Below are positions 1-4,689 of a DNA stretch of 5,376 bases, in pieces. Position 1 is the stretch's first letter. Every line of letters starts with the position of its first letter. The stretch spans positions 1 through 5,376 of the forward strand of contig JABMNG010000089.1 of NCBI GenBank assembly GCA_013205275.1. The letters run 5' to 3'. The notes under the pieces are model-generated. The model made no database searches and was not told the origin of the DNA. It saw nothing but the letters and a program-made list of their open reading frames with translations. The DNA comes from Methylophilales bacterium. GTDB lineage: Bacteria; Pseudomonadota; Gammaproteobacteria; Burkholderiales; Methylophilaceae. The position numbers and the translations under genes were made by a program.

Positions 1-117
1 GCTAATTTGACTGATGCGAATGTAGACGGGGCATATTTTGAAGGGGCTATTTGTCTGGAGACGGTCAAAGGGCTTCAAACCTTGATAGGTCAATGTAAGC
101 ATTGTGGCAAAGAGTGA
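1..117 (+). CDS. pentapeptide-repeat protein, C-terminal fragment (5' end outside window)
   Basis: This is an open frame from the first base to a TGA stop, 38 residues, with the start lying before the window. The first residues read ANLTDANVDGAYFEGA, which fits the A(D/N)Lxx five-residue periodicity of pentapeptide-repeat proteins. These fold into a right-handed quadrilateral beta-helix and usually act as scaffolds or binding surfaces. After the last repeat comes a short non-repeat tail, including LETVKGLQTLIGQ, that ends in a CxxC pair (CKHCGKE). In many such proteins the last coil is capped by a short helix. The tail cysteines could bind metal or form a disulfide, but this is only a possibility. 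The gene is followed closely by a hairpin terminator shared with the convergent HU gene. The specific function cannot be told from this fragment. Confidence 0.75.
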   Translation, partial: ANLTDANVDGAYFEGAICLETVKGLQTLIGQCKHCGKE

Positions 118-131
118 AAAGTTTTTGTAAT

Positions 132-160
132 AAAAAAGCCCTTATAGTAAGGGCTTTTTT
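132..160. terminator. bidirectional intrinsic terminator between pentapeptide-repeat gene and HU gene
   Basis: A perfect 13-bp inverted repeat lies here, with arms AAAAAAGCCCTTA (132-144) and TAAGGGCTTTTTT (148-160) and a 3-base loop TAG. The A-tract on one side and the T-tract on the other mean that either transcript gives a GC-containing hairpin followed by a U-run. The position, 15 bases after the left stop codon and 22 bases beyond the HU stop, is what a shared terminator for two convergent genes should have. Confidence 0.92.
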
Positions 161-181
161 TATTTGAACTTATTCTAGAAA

Positions 182-454
182 TTAGTTAACTGCTGCTTTA
201 AGTGCTGTACCCGCTTTAAAAGTTGGAGCTTTACGTGCAGGTATTTTTAATTCTTTACCTGTTTGAGGGTTACGGCCTATTCGAGCTGCTCTTTTTGAAA
301 CTTTAAATGTACCAAAGCCAATTAGAGTAACTGTGTCGCCTTTTTTAAGGGCTTTTGTGATTGCTTCAACGGTTGCATCAACTGCTCTGCCTGCTTCTGC
401 TTTTGTTGAGCTTGTAGTTTTTGCTACCGCTTCAATAAGTTCACCTTTGTTCAT
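182..454 (-). CDS. hup: DNA-binding protein HU (nucleoid-associated, HU-beta type)
   Basis: This 90-residue protein has the normal HU length. It starts MNKGELIEAVAKT, has the conserved core LIGFGTFKVSKRAAR, the DNA-arm motif GRNPQTGKELKIPARKAP with the intercalating proline, and ends FKAGTALKAAVN. HU forms dimers that bend and compact DNA and assists replication, repair and transcription in the nucleoid. The start is taken as ATG at 454-452 because it gives the family N-terminus and has a strong Shine-Dalgarno GGAGG (464-460) at 5-base spacing. A longer frame from TTG at 466 would place the start on the ribosome-binding site itself. The gene runs convergently into the terminator at 132-160 and is divergent from the umuDC operon. 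hupA or hupB cannot be decided from sequence alone. Confidence 0.96.
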   Translation of the reverse strand: MNKGELIEAVAKTTSSTKAEAGRAVDATVEAITKALKKGDTVTLIGFGTFKVSKRAARIGRNPQTGKELKIPARKAPTFKAGTALKAAVN

Positions 455-458
455 GTAA

Positions 459-464
459 TCCTCC
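459..464 (-). promoter_or_regulatory. ribosome binding site of HU gene
   Basis: On the minus strand GGAGGA lies 4-5 bases before ATG 454. It decides the start codon against the upstream in-frame TTG at 466. This is the only unmistakable Shine-Dalgarno directly before a chosen start in the window; the other genes begin with weak or absent ones. Confidence 0.85.
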
Positions 465-496
465 AAATAAAAAGATAGTTGCTTTAAATCACCTAC

Positions 497-516
497 TACT
501 ATTGCTTGTTACAGTA
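497..516. promoter_or_regulatory. candidate SOS (LexA-type) operator in the HU/umuD divergent region
   Basis: The plus strand reads TACTAT, eight bases, ACAGTA. The LexA operator known from E. coli is TACTGT-N8-ACAGTA, so the two outer hexamers match at 11 of 12 positions. The single mismatch (G to A) falls in the important CTG half. The same bases are part of a second dyad, ACCTACT (491-497) and AGTAGGT (513-519), with a different centre. It lies about 100 bp before umuD, which is far for direct repression of the best umuD promoter, but it overlaps the proposed HU promoter. No LexA gene is in the window. Confidence 0.4.
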
Positions 517-537
517 GGTATGCGTTGACTTTGCCAA
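508..537 (-). promoter_or_regulatory. candidate promoter of HU gene (weak match)
   Basis: On the minus strand a TTGGCA (537-532, five of six matches to the -35 consensus) is followed after 18 bases by TGTAAC (513-508, four of six to -10). Transcription would begin near 501 and give a leader of roughly 45 bases. A perfect TTGACA also occurs at 556-551 but has no good -10 at normal spacing. The -10 proposed here lies inside the SOS-box-like dyad at 497-516, so a repressor there could affect HU transcription. This call is tentative. Confidence 0.25.
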
Positions 538-588
538 TATTCTTTTATCTTGTCAATAATAAATTTGGTTTATTCTCTATTTTTCTTA

Positions 589-615
589 ATTTGATTAATG
601 TTACAATAATCAAAT
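589..615. promoter_or_regulatory. 27-bp palindrome over the umuD promoter and start: likely operator
   Basis: Arms ATTTGATTA (589-597) and TAATCAAAT (607-615) are exact reverse complements. Inside them TGT (599-601) and ACA (603-605) also pair around the centre base 602, so the only unmatched pair is 598/606. This gives 12 matched base pairs out of 13 around one centre. The extended -10 element lies at its centre, and its right end covers the first two bases of the umuD ATG. This is the geometry of a repressor operator that blocks RNA polymerase. The binding protein is not known; candidates are the UmuD-like protein itself or a host LexA. It could also act as an mRNA hairpin hiding the start codon if transcription begins further upstream. 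Confidence 0.6.
599..607 (+). promoter_or_regulatory. extended -10 promoter element of umuDC
   Basis: The sequence TGTTACAAT fits the extended -10 pattern TGnTATAAT with one mismatch (TACAAT at 602-607). No convincing -35 lies 16-18 bases upstream (only T-rich sequence near 578-585), which is common for extended -10 promoters. Transcription would begin at about 613-615, almost on the umuD ATG, so the message would be nearly leaderless for that start. Confidence 0.45.
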
Positions 616-1186
616 GAAAGATAATAAACGAGGAGGATTTAGGGTGGGTGCCGGACGAAAATCTGGCAGTGGTTGCTTTGGCGAGTCAACTAAAGTCATT
701 AGGGTGCCGACTAGCCGAGTCACTGAGATTAACCAATATATAAGGCGACCGCAAGCAGGCAATACAGACATTGTAATGTTGCCTCACCCAACCCCCCAGA
801 AAATTCAGCTAAAATTATTTGATCATAAAGTCCCTGCTGGATTTCCTTCTCCGGCAGACGATCACATTGAAAAATCATTAGATTTAAATGAGTATTTGAT
901 TACAAAAAAAGAATCGACTTTTTTTGTAAAGATCAAAGGGGACTCGATGATCGACGCGAGCATTCATGACAATGATATTGTGATTGTGGATCGATCTAAG
1001 CAAGCAAAGGTCGGCGATATTATATTGGCTTCTATCGATGGCGAATTTACGATTAAGATCCTCGCCAAGCATTTATCTTTGCCCAGACTATTGCCTGCCA
1101 ATGAAAAATATCAGCCCATTGTTATTCAAGAGAGCATGCAGTTTGAGATATGGGGAGTGGTTACTGGCGCCGTAAGAAAGTTCTAA
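614..1186 (+). CDS. umuD: UmuD-like self-cleaving S24 peptidase with extended N-terminus (Pol V subunit, possible repressor)
   Basis: A 190-residue LexA/UmuD-type S24 protein. The C-terminal part follows E. coli UmuD closely: a cleavage site Ala75-Gly76 in VPAGFPSPADD, then LDLNEYLI, nucleophile Ser111 in KGDSMIDAS, general base Lys148 in DGEFTIKIL, and an ending FEIWGVVTGAVRK. By family knowledge, RecA-DNA filaments trigger self-cleavage, and cleaved UmuD dimers join UmuC to form DNA polymerase V. E. coli UmuD is 139 residues and is cut after residue 24, so about 50 extra N-terminal residues are present here. These hold RGGFRVGAGRK (6-16) and then TKVIRVPTSRVTEINQYI, a strand-helix pattern that resembles ribbon-helix-helix DNA-binding segments (inference). 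ATG 614 is the first possible start after an in-frame stop but has no Shine-Dalgarno. GTG 644 has AGGAGG at 7-base spacing but would lose half of the conserved glycine-rich motif. umuC follows after three bases. Confidence 0.92.
   Translation: MKDNKRGGFRVGAGRKSGSGCFGESTKVIRVPTSRVTEINQYIRRPQAGNTDIVMLPHPTPQKIQLKLFDHKVPAGFPSPADDHIEKSLDLNEYLITKKESTFFVKIKGDSMIDASIHDNDIVIVDRSKQAKVGDIILASIDGEFTIKILAKHLSLPRLLPANEKYQPIVIQESMQFEIWGVVTGAVRKF
630..646 (+). promoter_or_regulatory. strong Shine-Dalgarno plus GTG inside the 5' end of umuD (possible alternative start)
   Basis: GAGGAGGA (630-637) precedes an in-frame GTG (644-646, codon 11), with 7 bases between AGGAGG and GTG. If transcription starts near 614 this would be the only ribosome site on the message, giving a 180-residue protein. 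Against it, the GGA GGA codons encode the conserved Gly-Gly of the RGGxRxGAGR motif, so the match may be a by-product of coding. Confidence 0.35.
900..929. repeat. perfect 12-bp inverted repeat inside umuD
   Basis: TTACAAAAAAAG (900-911) and CTTTTTTTGTAA (918-929) are exact reverse complements around a 6-base loop AATCGA. The element codes for residues about 96-106, just before the catalytic serine motif. In RNA it would be an A/U-rich hairpin with a seven-U tract within its stem. It may be a chance product of lysine and phenylalanine codons or a pausing/attenuation element. Confidence 0.6.
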
Positions 1187-1189
1187 TCA

Positions 1190-2446
1190 ATGCTAGCACT
1201 AGTAGACGTAAACAATTTTTATGTGAGCTGTGAACGATTATTTAATCCAAAATTAATTAATAAGGCAGTTGTAATACTCAGCAACAATGATGGTTGCATT
1301 ATTTCTCGAAGTGACGAGGCTAAGTTGATTGGCATTAAAATGGGACAGCCACTGTTCAAGGTTAAGGAATTAATCAGGCAGCATAACGTCCAGGTGCTGT
1401 CATCAAACTATCCTCTTTATGCCGATTTAAGTTCTAGGGTGATGAGGTTAATATCAGGCTTCACAAATCATCAGGAGGTATATTCAATTGATGAATGTTT
1501 TATAAGTTTAGACGAACATAAAGACCCTCGTAATATTGCAATGGTAGTTAAAGAAAAATTATGGGCAGATTTACGAATGCCTGTTTGTGTTGGAATAGGC
1601 CCAACAAAAGTACTGGCAAAATTTGGTAATCATTGTGCAAAAAAACAAAAAAAATGGGATGGGGTATTTGCAACATATTTATTATCTGAAGCGTGCTTAA
1701 ATGAAATGATGGATGTCTTTTCTGTTGGTGAGGTATGGGGGGTCGGAGATAAACTAAAGCAGAAGTTAGAGCTAATAAATATCAAGACTGTATTAGACCT
1801 AAAGGGGTCAGATGTCATTTCCATTAAAAATACATTGAATGTGAATGTTGGTCGAATTGTTCATGAGTTAAATGGAATTCATTGCTTTCCACTCGAACAA
1901 GTGGCACCTAAAAAGAAGCAAATTATTACATCAAGAAGTTTTGGAAAAACGGTGACTGATTATCCGCAGTTAGTGGAGGCGGTGACCACTTTTGTTGTTA
2001 GGGCTACTCTCAAGCTTAGAAGCCAAGACACATTGTGTAGCAAGGTATCGGTATTTATTAGTAGCAGTCCTTTTATCAGAGATTCTAATTATTATCATAA
2101 CCTCACGACTGTGGGATTAGCCAATCCTACAAGCAATACCGGGCTGATTCTGAAGGGCTCACTAGAAGGATTAAGGTCTATTTATAAAAACAACATCTCT
2201 TATGTGAAATGTGGCGTCATTTTATCTGGTCTAATCAATTCAGAAAACAGCCAAGACAATCTATGGCCTGTCGATGACAAAAGAAAAGGAGATCTCGTTT
2301 TTGTGATGGATAAAATTAATAATAGATTTAATGGGTCTACTTTACGTTTAGGTACGCAGCCACTTTATCCGACATGGGGAGCGAGGCAATTAAAAAAAAG
2401 CCCTTCTTATACAACCTCATGGAAAGAGCTATTGGTAGTAAGTTAA
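1190..2446 (+). CDS. umuC: DNA polymerase V catalytic subunit UmuC (Y-family translesion polymerase)
   Basis: 418 residues against 422 for E. coli UmuC, with collinear motifs. The N-terminus MLALVDVNNFYVSCERLF holds the metal-binding Asp6 and the steric-gate Tyr11. SNNDGCIISR (31-40) lies in the fingers region, and YSIDECF (98-104) holds catalytic Asp101 and Glu102. VCVGIGPTKVLAKFGNHCAKK completes the palm, a helix-hairpin-helix thumb is seen at VWGVGDKLKQKL (182-193), and a little-finger domain and the UmuC tail SPSYTTSWKELLVV follow. The protein copies damaged DNA with low fidelity in complex with cleaved UmuD and RecA. Where E. coli has the clamp-binding QLNLF (357-361), this protein has QDNLW at 355-359, a changed but recognisable site. 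The ATG lies 3 bases after the umuD stop with no clear Shine-Dalgarno, so translation is probably coupled. An A7-C-A8 tract lies at 1639-1654. Confidence 0.96.
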   Translation: MLALVDVNNFYVSCERLFNPKLINKAVVILSNNDGCIISRSDEAKLIGIKMGQPLFKVKELIRQHNVQVLSSNYPLYADLSSRVMRLISGFTNHQEVYSIDECFISLDEHKDPRNIAMVVKEKLWADLRMPVCVGIGPTKVLAKFGNHCAKKQKKWDGVFATYLLSEACLNEMMDVFSVGEVWGVGDKLKQKLELINIKTVLDLKGSDVISIKNTLNVNVGRIVHELNGIHCFPLEQVAPKKKQIITSRSFGKTVTDYPQLVEAVTTFVVRATLKLRSQDTLCSKVSVFISSSPFIRDSNYYHNLTTVGLANPTSNTGLILKGSLEGLRSIYKNNISYVKCGVILSGLINSENSQDNLWPVDDKRKGDLVFVMDKINNRFNGSTLRLGTQPLYPTWGARQLKKSPSYTTSWKELLVVS

Positions 2447-3300
2447 TTGGTTGGTTCAATTGGGGTGGAATCCAATTGAATAAATTTATCATTGGCCCCC
2501 AAGTAAACAACCCACCCTTGAAAGTATAGGCGGCTGGCTGTTGGGCTCAATTGAATCTTAAATGGAGGGCTTCCACGATGCGTTACCTTGTCCCCGCTTT
2601 TTAACTGGTATGTTTTTAAATTGCCTTGTTTATCAGAAGCACAAATGGATTGATCAGCAATGGTCACGAGATGAAAATACGATGACGGCTTTTCAGGGGA
2701 TTTAGTTTTAAAATGGTTCACAGGTGAGGTTTCAATAGTACAAATAAAATTAGTATTCGAGTCAGCGGCCGACACAATTGAAATATCTGCCTTATTCTGC
2801 TGGTCCACATCAGCCATTTCCTTAATTTCAGCAATGGAGCTTACAACCATAGGAGAGGAATTTATATTCTCTAATGGAATATTTGCCTCCTCGACTACCA
2901 ATGGCATAATTTCTGACCCGTCAGTTGATAGGTAATAATAAATTGAGGATGAGAGAACAGCTAAAAAAGTTAACACAATAAAAATTATATTGTTAGGCAG
3001 GCGCTTATTCAAACTGGTTTGACTGGCTTTAGTGTGGAATGAGTTTAACGGGAAGCCTTCTTGGGATGTAATAACTTTATGAATCTTTACGCCCAAAATT
3101 TTTGCATAGCGCTTTATTGCTAATTGACGAAAGTAGGGAGTGGCAAAGCCATAATCAAGGTTTTTTTCAATTGACTCAATCTGTGGTACAGACAGCGTTA
3201 ACATTTGGGCTGCGAGCGCTAGACTTATTTTTTTTCGTTTTCTGGCCCTGAGTAATACAGCTCCATCGCAGTCATAGTTTGGCAGCGCTTTTTTTGTCAT
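2443..3300 (-). CDS. RodZ-like membrane protein: N-terminal HTH, one TM segment, C-terminal beta domain (DUF4115-like)
   Basis: 285 residues. Residues about 13-76 form a Cro/RodZ-type helix-turn-helix: GAVLLRARKRKKISLALAAQ, then LTLSVPQIESIE, with FRQLAIKRYAKILGV matching the following RodZ helix. One membrane segment lies at about 103-124 (NNIIFIVLTFLAVLSSSIYY), putting the HTH in the cytoplasm and the rest outside. A polar linker (130-205) leads to a beta domain with the RodZ pattern ADQSICASDKQGNLKTYQLKSG and PPFKIQLSPTASRLYFQG. RodZ binds MreB and helps set cell shape. Whether this protein does so or is a paralogue is unknown, since canonical rodZ usually sits near ispG and pilus genes rather than here. 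The ATG overlaps the upstream antiporter stop (ATGA), so the two are coupled. A7 and A8 runs lie in codons 2-4 and 22-24. Confidence 0.78.
   Translation of the reverse strand: MTKKALPNYDCDGAVLLRARKRKKISLALAAQMLTLSVPQIESIEKNLDYGFATPYFRQLAIKRYAKILGVKIHKVITSQEGFPLNSFHTKASQTSLNKRLPNNIIFIVLTFLAVLSSSIYYYLSTDGSEIMPLVVEEANIPLENINSSPMVVSSIAEIKEMADVDQQNKADISIVSAADSNTNFICTIETSPVNHFKTKSPEKPSSYFHLVTIADQSICASDKQGNLKTYQLKSGDKVTHRGSPPFKIQLSPTASRLYFQGWVVYLGANDKFIQLDSTPIEPTN
2455..2480. repeat. 9-bp inverted repeat just past the umuC stop (hairpin, possible weak terminator)
   Basis: TTCAATTGG (2455-2463) and CCAATTGAA (2472-2480) pair perfectly around the 8-base loop GGTGGAAT. It starts 9 bases after the umuC stop and lies inside the last codons of the convergent RodZ-like gene. 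There is no clear U-run after it on either strand, so it is not a textbook intrinsic terminator. It may still pause, stabilise or end umuDC transcripts, since no other terminator-like structure is near. Confidence 0.5.
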
Positions 3301-4556
3301 AGCACTCGAAATGCAATGACTGAAATGCAGGTTGGCAGAAGCGCCCCTAAGAATAAGCCCACAGGATTGATTGTATTTTCAGAGAAGTGCTCACGCAATA
3401 TTGAAATACCAGCCGGGTTAGGGGCATTTGCAATCACTGTTAATCCACCCCCGGTAACAGCTCCCGCAACAAGCGCTATTTTAAATTCGTCTGATAACCC
3501 CTCGACTAAGGAGCCGAGATAAGTGAGTGCGGCATTATCAGTAAATGCCGTTAAAATAGTGGCACCAAAATAGACGGTATTTGAATTCATAGACATTAGG
3601 GTAGGCTCCAGCCACCATTGTTGAACGCCGCCCAAGACAACTAAGCCAGCCAAGAAGAAAGCAACCAATAAAGCCTCGTTAAGAATTAGGGGATTTTGGT
3701 AGTGCTTATACGCCGTCGTGTAGCCTAGGAAGAATAAAAATAGACCCATAAAAATAGCTGGGTGATGAGCAAAAATAACGACATTCACAAGAAAAAATAA
3801 ATGCATCAAAATGACAGGCAAAGGAATGACCAAGGTATCTTGATCCTCTTTAATGGTAATTTTTTTAAAACTATCCTTGAATATAAGTACCACCAAGATA
3901 GCATTAACGAAGACCGCTATTGCGCTGCGCCATCCAAAGTTGGTTATCATGAACCATATATCCCAGTCCCACGTTGCACTCACCATAAGAACAGGTGGGG
4001 CAGCATAAGGGGTCAGCGTTCCGCCGATTGAAATATTTACAAAAAGAACACCTAATGTTGCATATTTAAATTTATTGCTCATGTTCTTACCGAAGTAATT
4101 TTGACCCAACAGCATGGCGGCTAGAGTCATGGCTGCAGGCTCGGTAATAAATGAACCCATTAATGGTACCAAGGTTAGCAATAGAAAATAAATGGCCATT
4201 TCCTTGTTGATGGGCATCCAATTTGCGAATAAGAGCACAATAGATCTTGATAGCTGCAGAATAGGTTTTGTTGCTGCAATGACCATGATGACAAAAACAA
4301 ACATAGGTTCGGTGAAGTTTCTTGACTCGACGTAGCCCACCGCAGACTCTTTACCTTCTATGCCAAACATAAACAAGATGAGAATCATTGCCCAGAAGCC
4401 AAATACAATTTCTACTTCGCCCAGCAAATGAAGGATGCCTGAGTATCTAGGGTTGATTCTTGCTAGATGTTCAAATTTTTTGGTTGAAAAGGTGTGGATG
4501 ATTGCAACCAAAAATAAGATTGCGCCTATCATGTTAACGAACGAGGTATCTAGCAT
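3297..4556 (-). CDS. putative Na+/H+ antiporter (ion-transporter superfamily, multi-pass inner membrane)
   Basis: 419 residues, very hydrophobic, with about 10-12 membrane segments by eye, so it is an inner-membrane transporter. It shows the two-fold internal motif pairing of NhaD/ArsB-like ion transporters: GSFITEPAAMTLAAMLL (134-150) matches ILTAFTDNAALTYLGSLV (334-351), and IGGTLTPYAAPPVLM (177-191) matches GGGLTVIANAPNPAG (369-383). The acidic residues Glu139 and Asp340 and the clamp loops are the likely ion sites. This fits the putative Na+/H+ antiporter family (Pfam Na_H_antiport_2 type, from memory); the transported ion is not proven. The start at ATG 4556 lies just before the first membrane segment but has no Shine-Dalgarno. 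The gene heads a two-gene operon, its TGA stop overlapping the ATG of the RodZ-like gene. Confidence 0.82.
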   Translation of the reverse strand: MLDTSFVNMIGAILFLVAIIHTFSTKKFEHLARINPRYSGILHLLGEVEIVFGFWAMILILFMFGIEGKESAVGYVESRNFTEPMFVFVIMVIAATKPILQLSRSIVLLFANWMPINKEMAIYFLLLTLVPLMGSFITEPAAMTLAAMLLGQNYFGKNMSNKFKYATLGVLFVNISIGGTLTPYAAPPVLMVSATWDWDIWFMITNFGWRSAIAVFVNAILVVLIFKDSFKKITIKEDQDTLVIPLPVILMHLFFLVNVVIFAHHPAIFMGLFLFFLGYTTAYKHYQNPLILNEALLVAFFLAGLVVLGGVQQWWLEPTLMSMNSNTVYFGATILTAFTDNAALTYLGSLVEGLSDEFKIALVAGAVTGGGLTVIANAPNPAGISILREHFSENTINPVGLFLGALLPTCISVIAFRVL

Positions 4557-4594
4557 GTTTAATAATTTTTCTAGTTAAGATTAGTAATGCACTT

Positions 4595-4603
4595 ATTCTA
4601 ACA
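4595..4603 (-). promoter_or_regulatory. extended -10 promoter for the antiporter/RodZ-like operon
   Basis: On the minus strand TGTTAGAAT (4603-4595) matches the extended -10 TGnTATAAT with one mismatch. The -35 region (TTTAGG, 4623-4618, 17-base spacer) is weak. Transcription would start near 4588, giving a leader of about 32 bases without a clear ribosome-binding site. A small dyad, TGCAC (4588-4592) and GTGCA (4606-4610), is centred on the element. Confidence 0.45.
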
Positions 4604-4630
4604 TTGTGCACGAAGACCCTAAACATTTTT

Positions 4631-4659
4631 TTGGAGTCTGATAAGATGAAATATTTAAT
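4631..4659 (+). promoter_or_regulatory. possible promoter of the TPR gene (weak)
   Basis: TTGGAG (4631-4636) and TTTAAT (4654-4659, five of six to the -10 consensus) are separated by 17 bases, with a predicted start near 4666, about 24 bases before the TPR ATG. An alternative extended -10, TGATAAGAT (4639-4647), overlaps it. The AT-rich sequence makes such matches common, so confidence is low. Confidence 0.25.
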
Positions 4660-4678
4660 CAATCATATACTTAATTAA
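4646..4678 (+). CDS. possible 10-residue leader peptide upstream of the TPR gene
   Basis: ATG 4646 opens a short frame MKYLINHILN that ends at TAA 4676-4678, eleven bases before the TPR ATG. It has a GGAG (4633-4636) at 9-base spacing, whereas the TPR start itself has no Shine-Dalgarno. It could couple ribosomes onto the TPR gene if the transcript begins upstream of it. It is too short to judge by coding statistics and may be chance. Confidence 0.2.
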   Translation: MKYLINHILN

Positions 4679-4689
4679 ATTATTTATTA

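Noticed and set aside
455..466. Longer HU frame starting at TTG 466 (four extra residues)
   Set aside because: The TTG and next codons are the Shine-Dalgarno GGAGG itself, and the HU family begins at the ATG at 454.
551..556. Perfect -35 hexamer TTGACA on the minus strand upstream of HU
   Set aside because: No acceptable -10 hexamer occurs 16-18 bases downstream, so it was not called a promoter by itself.
525..576. Plus-strand -35-like TTGACT (525-530) and TTGTCA (550-555) with TATCTT or TATTCT
   Set aside because: Both pairs have a 15-base spacer and poorer -10 matches than the extended -10 at 599-607; they remain possible secondary umuD promoters.
884..1072. Minus-strand frame of 62 codons inside umuD
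   Set aside because: It lies antisense to well-conserved UmuD catalytic sequence, and its protein resembles nothing recognisable.
984..1175. Plus-strand frame of 63 codons in another frame of umuD
   Set aside because: Shadow of umuD; no ribosome site and no family features.
1630..1824. Minus-strand frame of 64 codons inside umuC
   Set aside because: Shadow of the conserved polymerase gene, low-complexity Phe/Ser composition from the A-tracts.
3316..3522. Plus-strand frame of 68 codons opposite the antiporter
   Set aside because: Antisense shadow of a clearly conserved transporter region (the GGGLTVIANAPNPAG clamp loop).
3801..4031. Plus-strand frame of 76 codons opposite the antiporter
   Set aside because: Antisense shadow; no ribosome site or recognisable domain.
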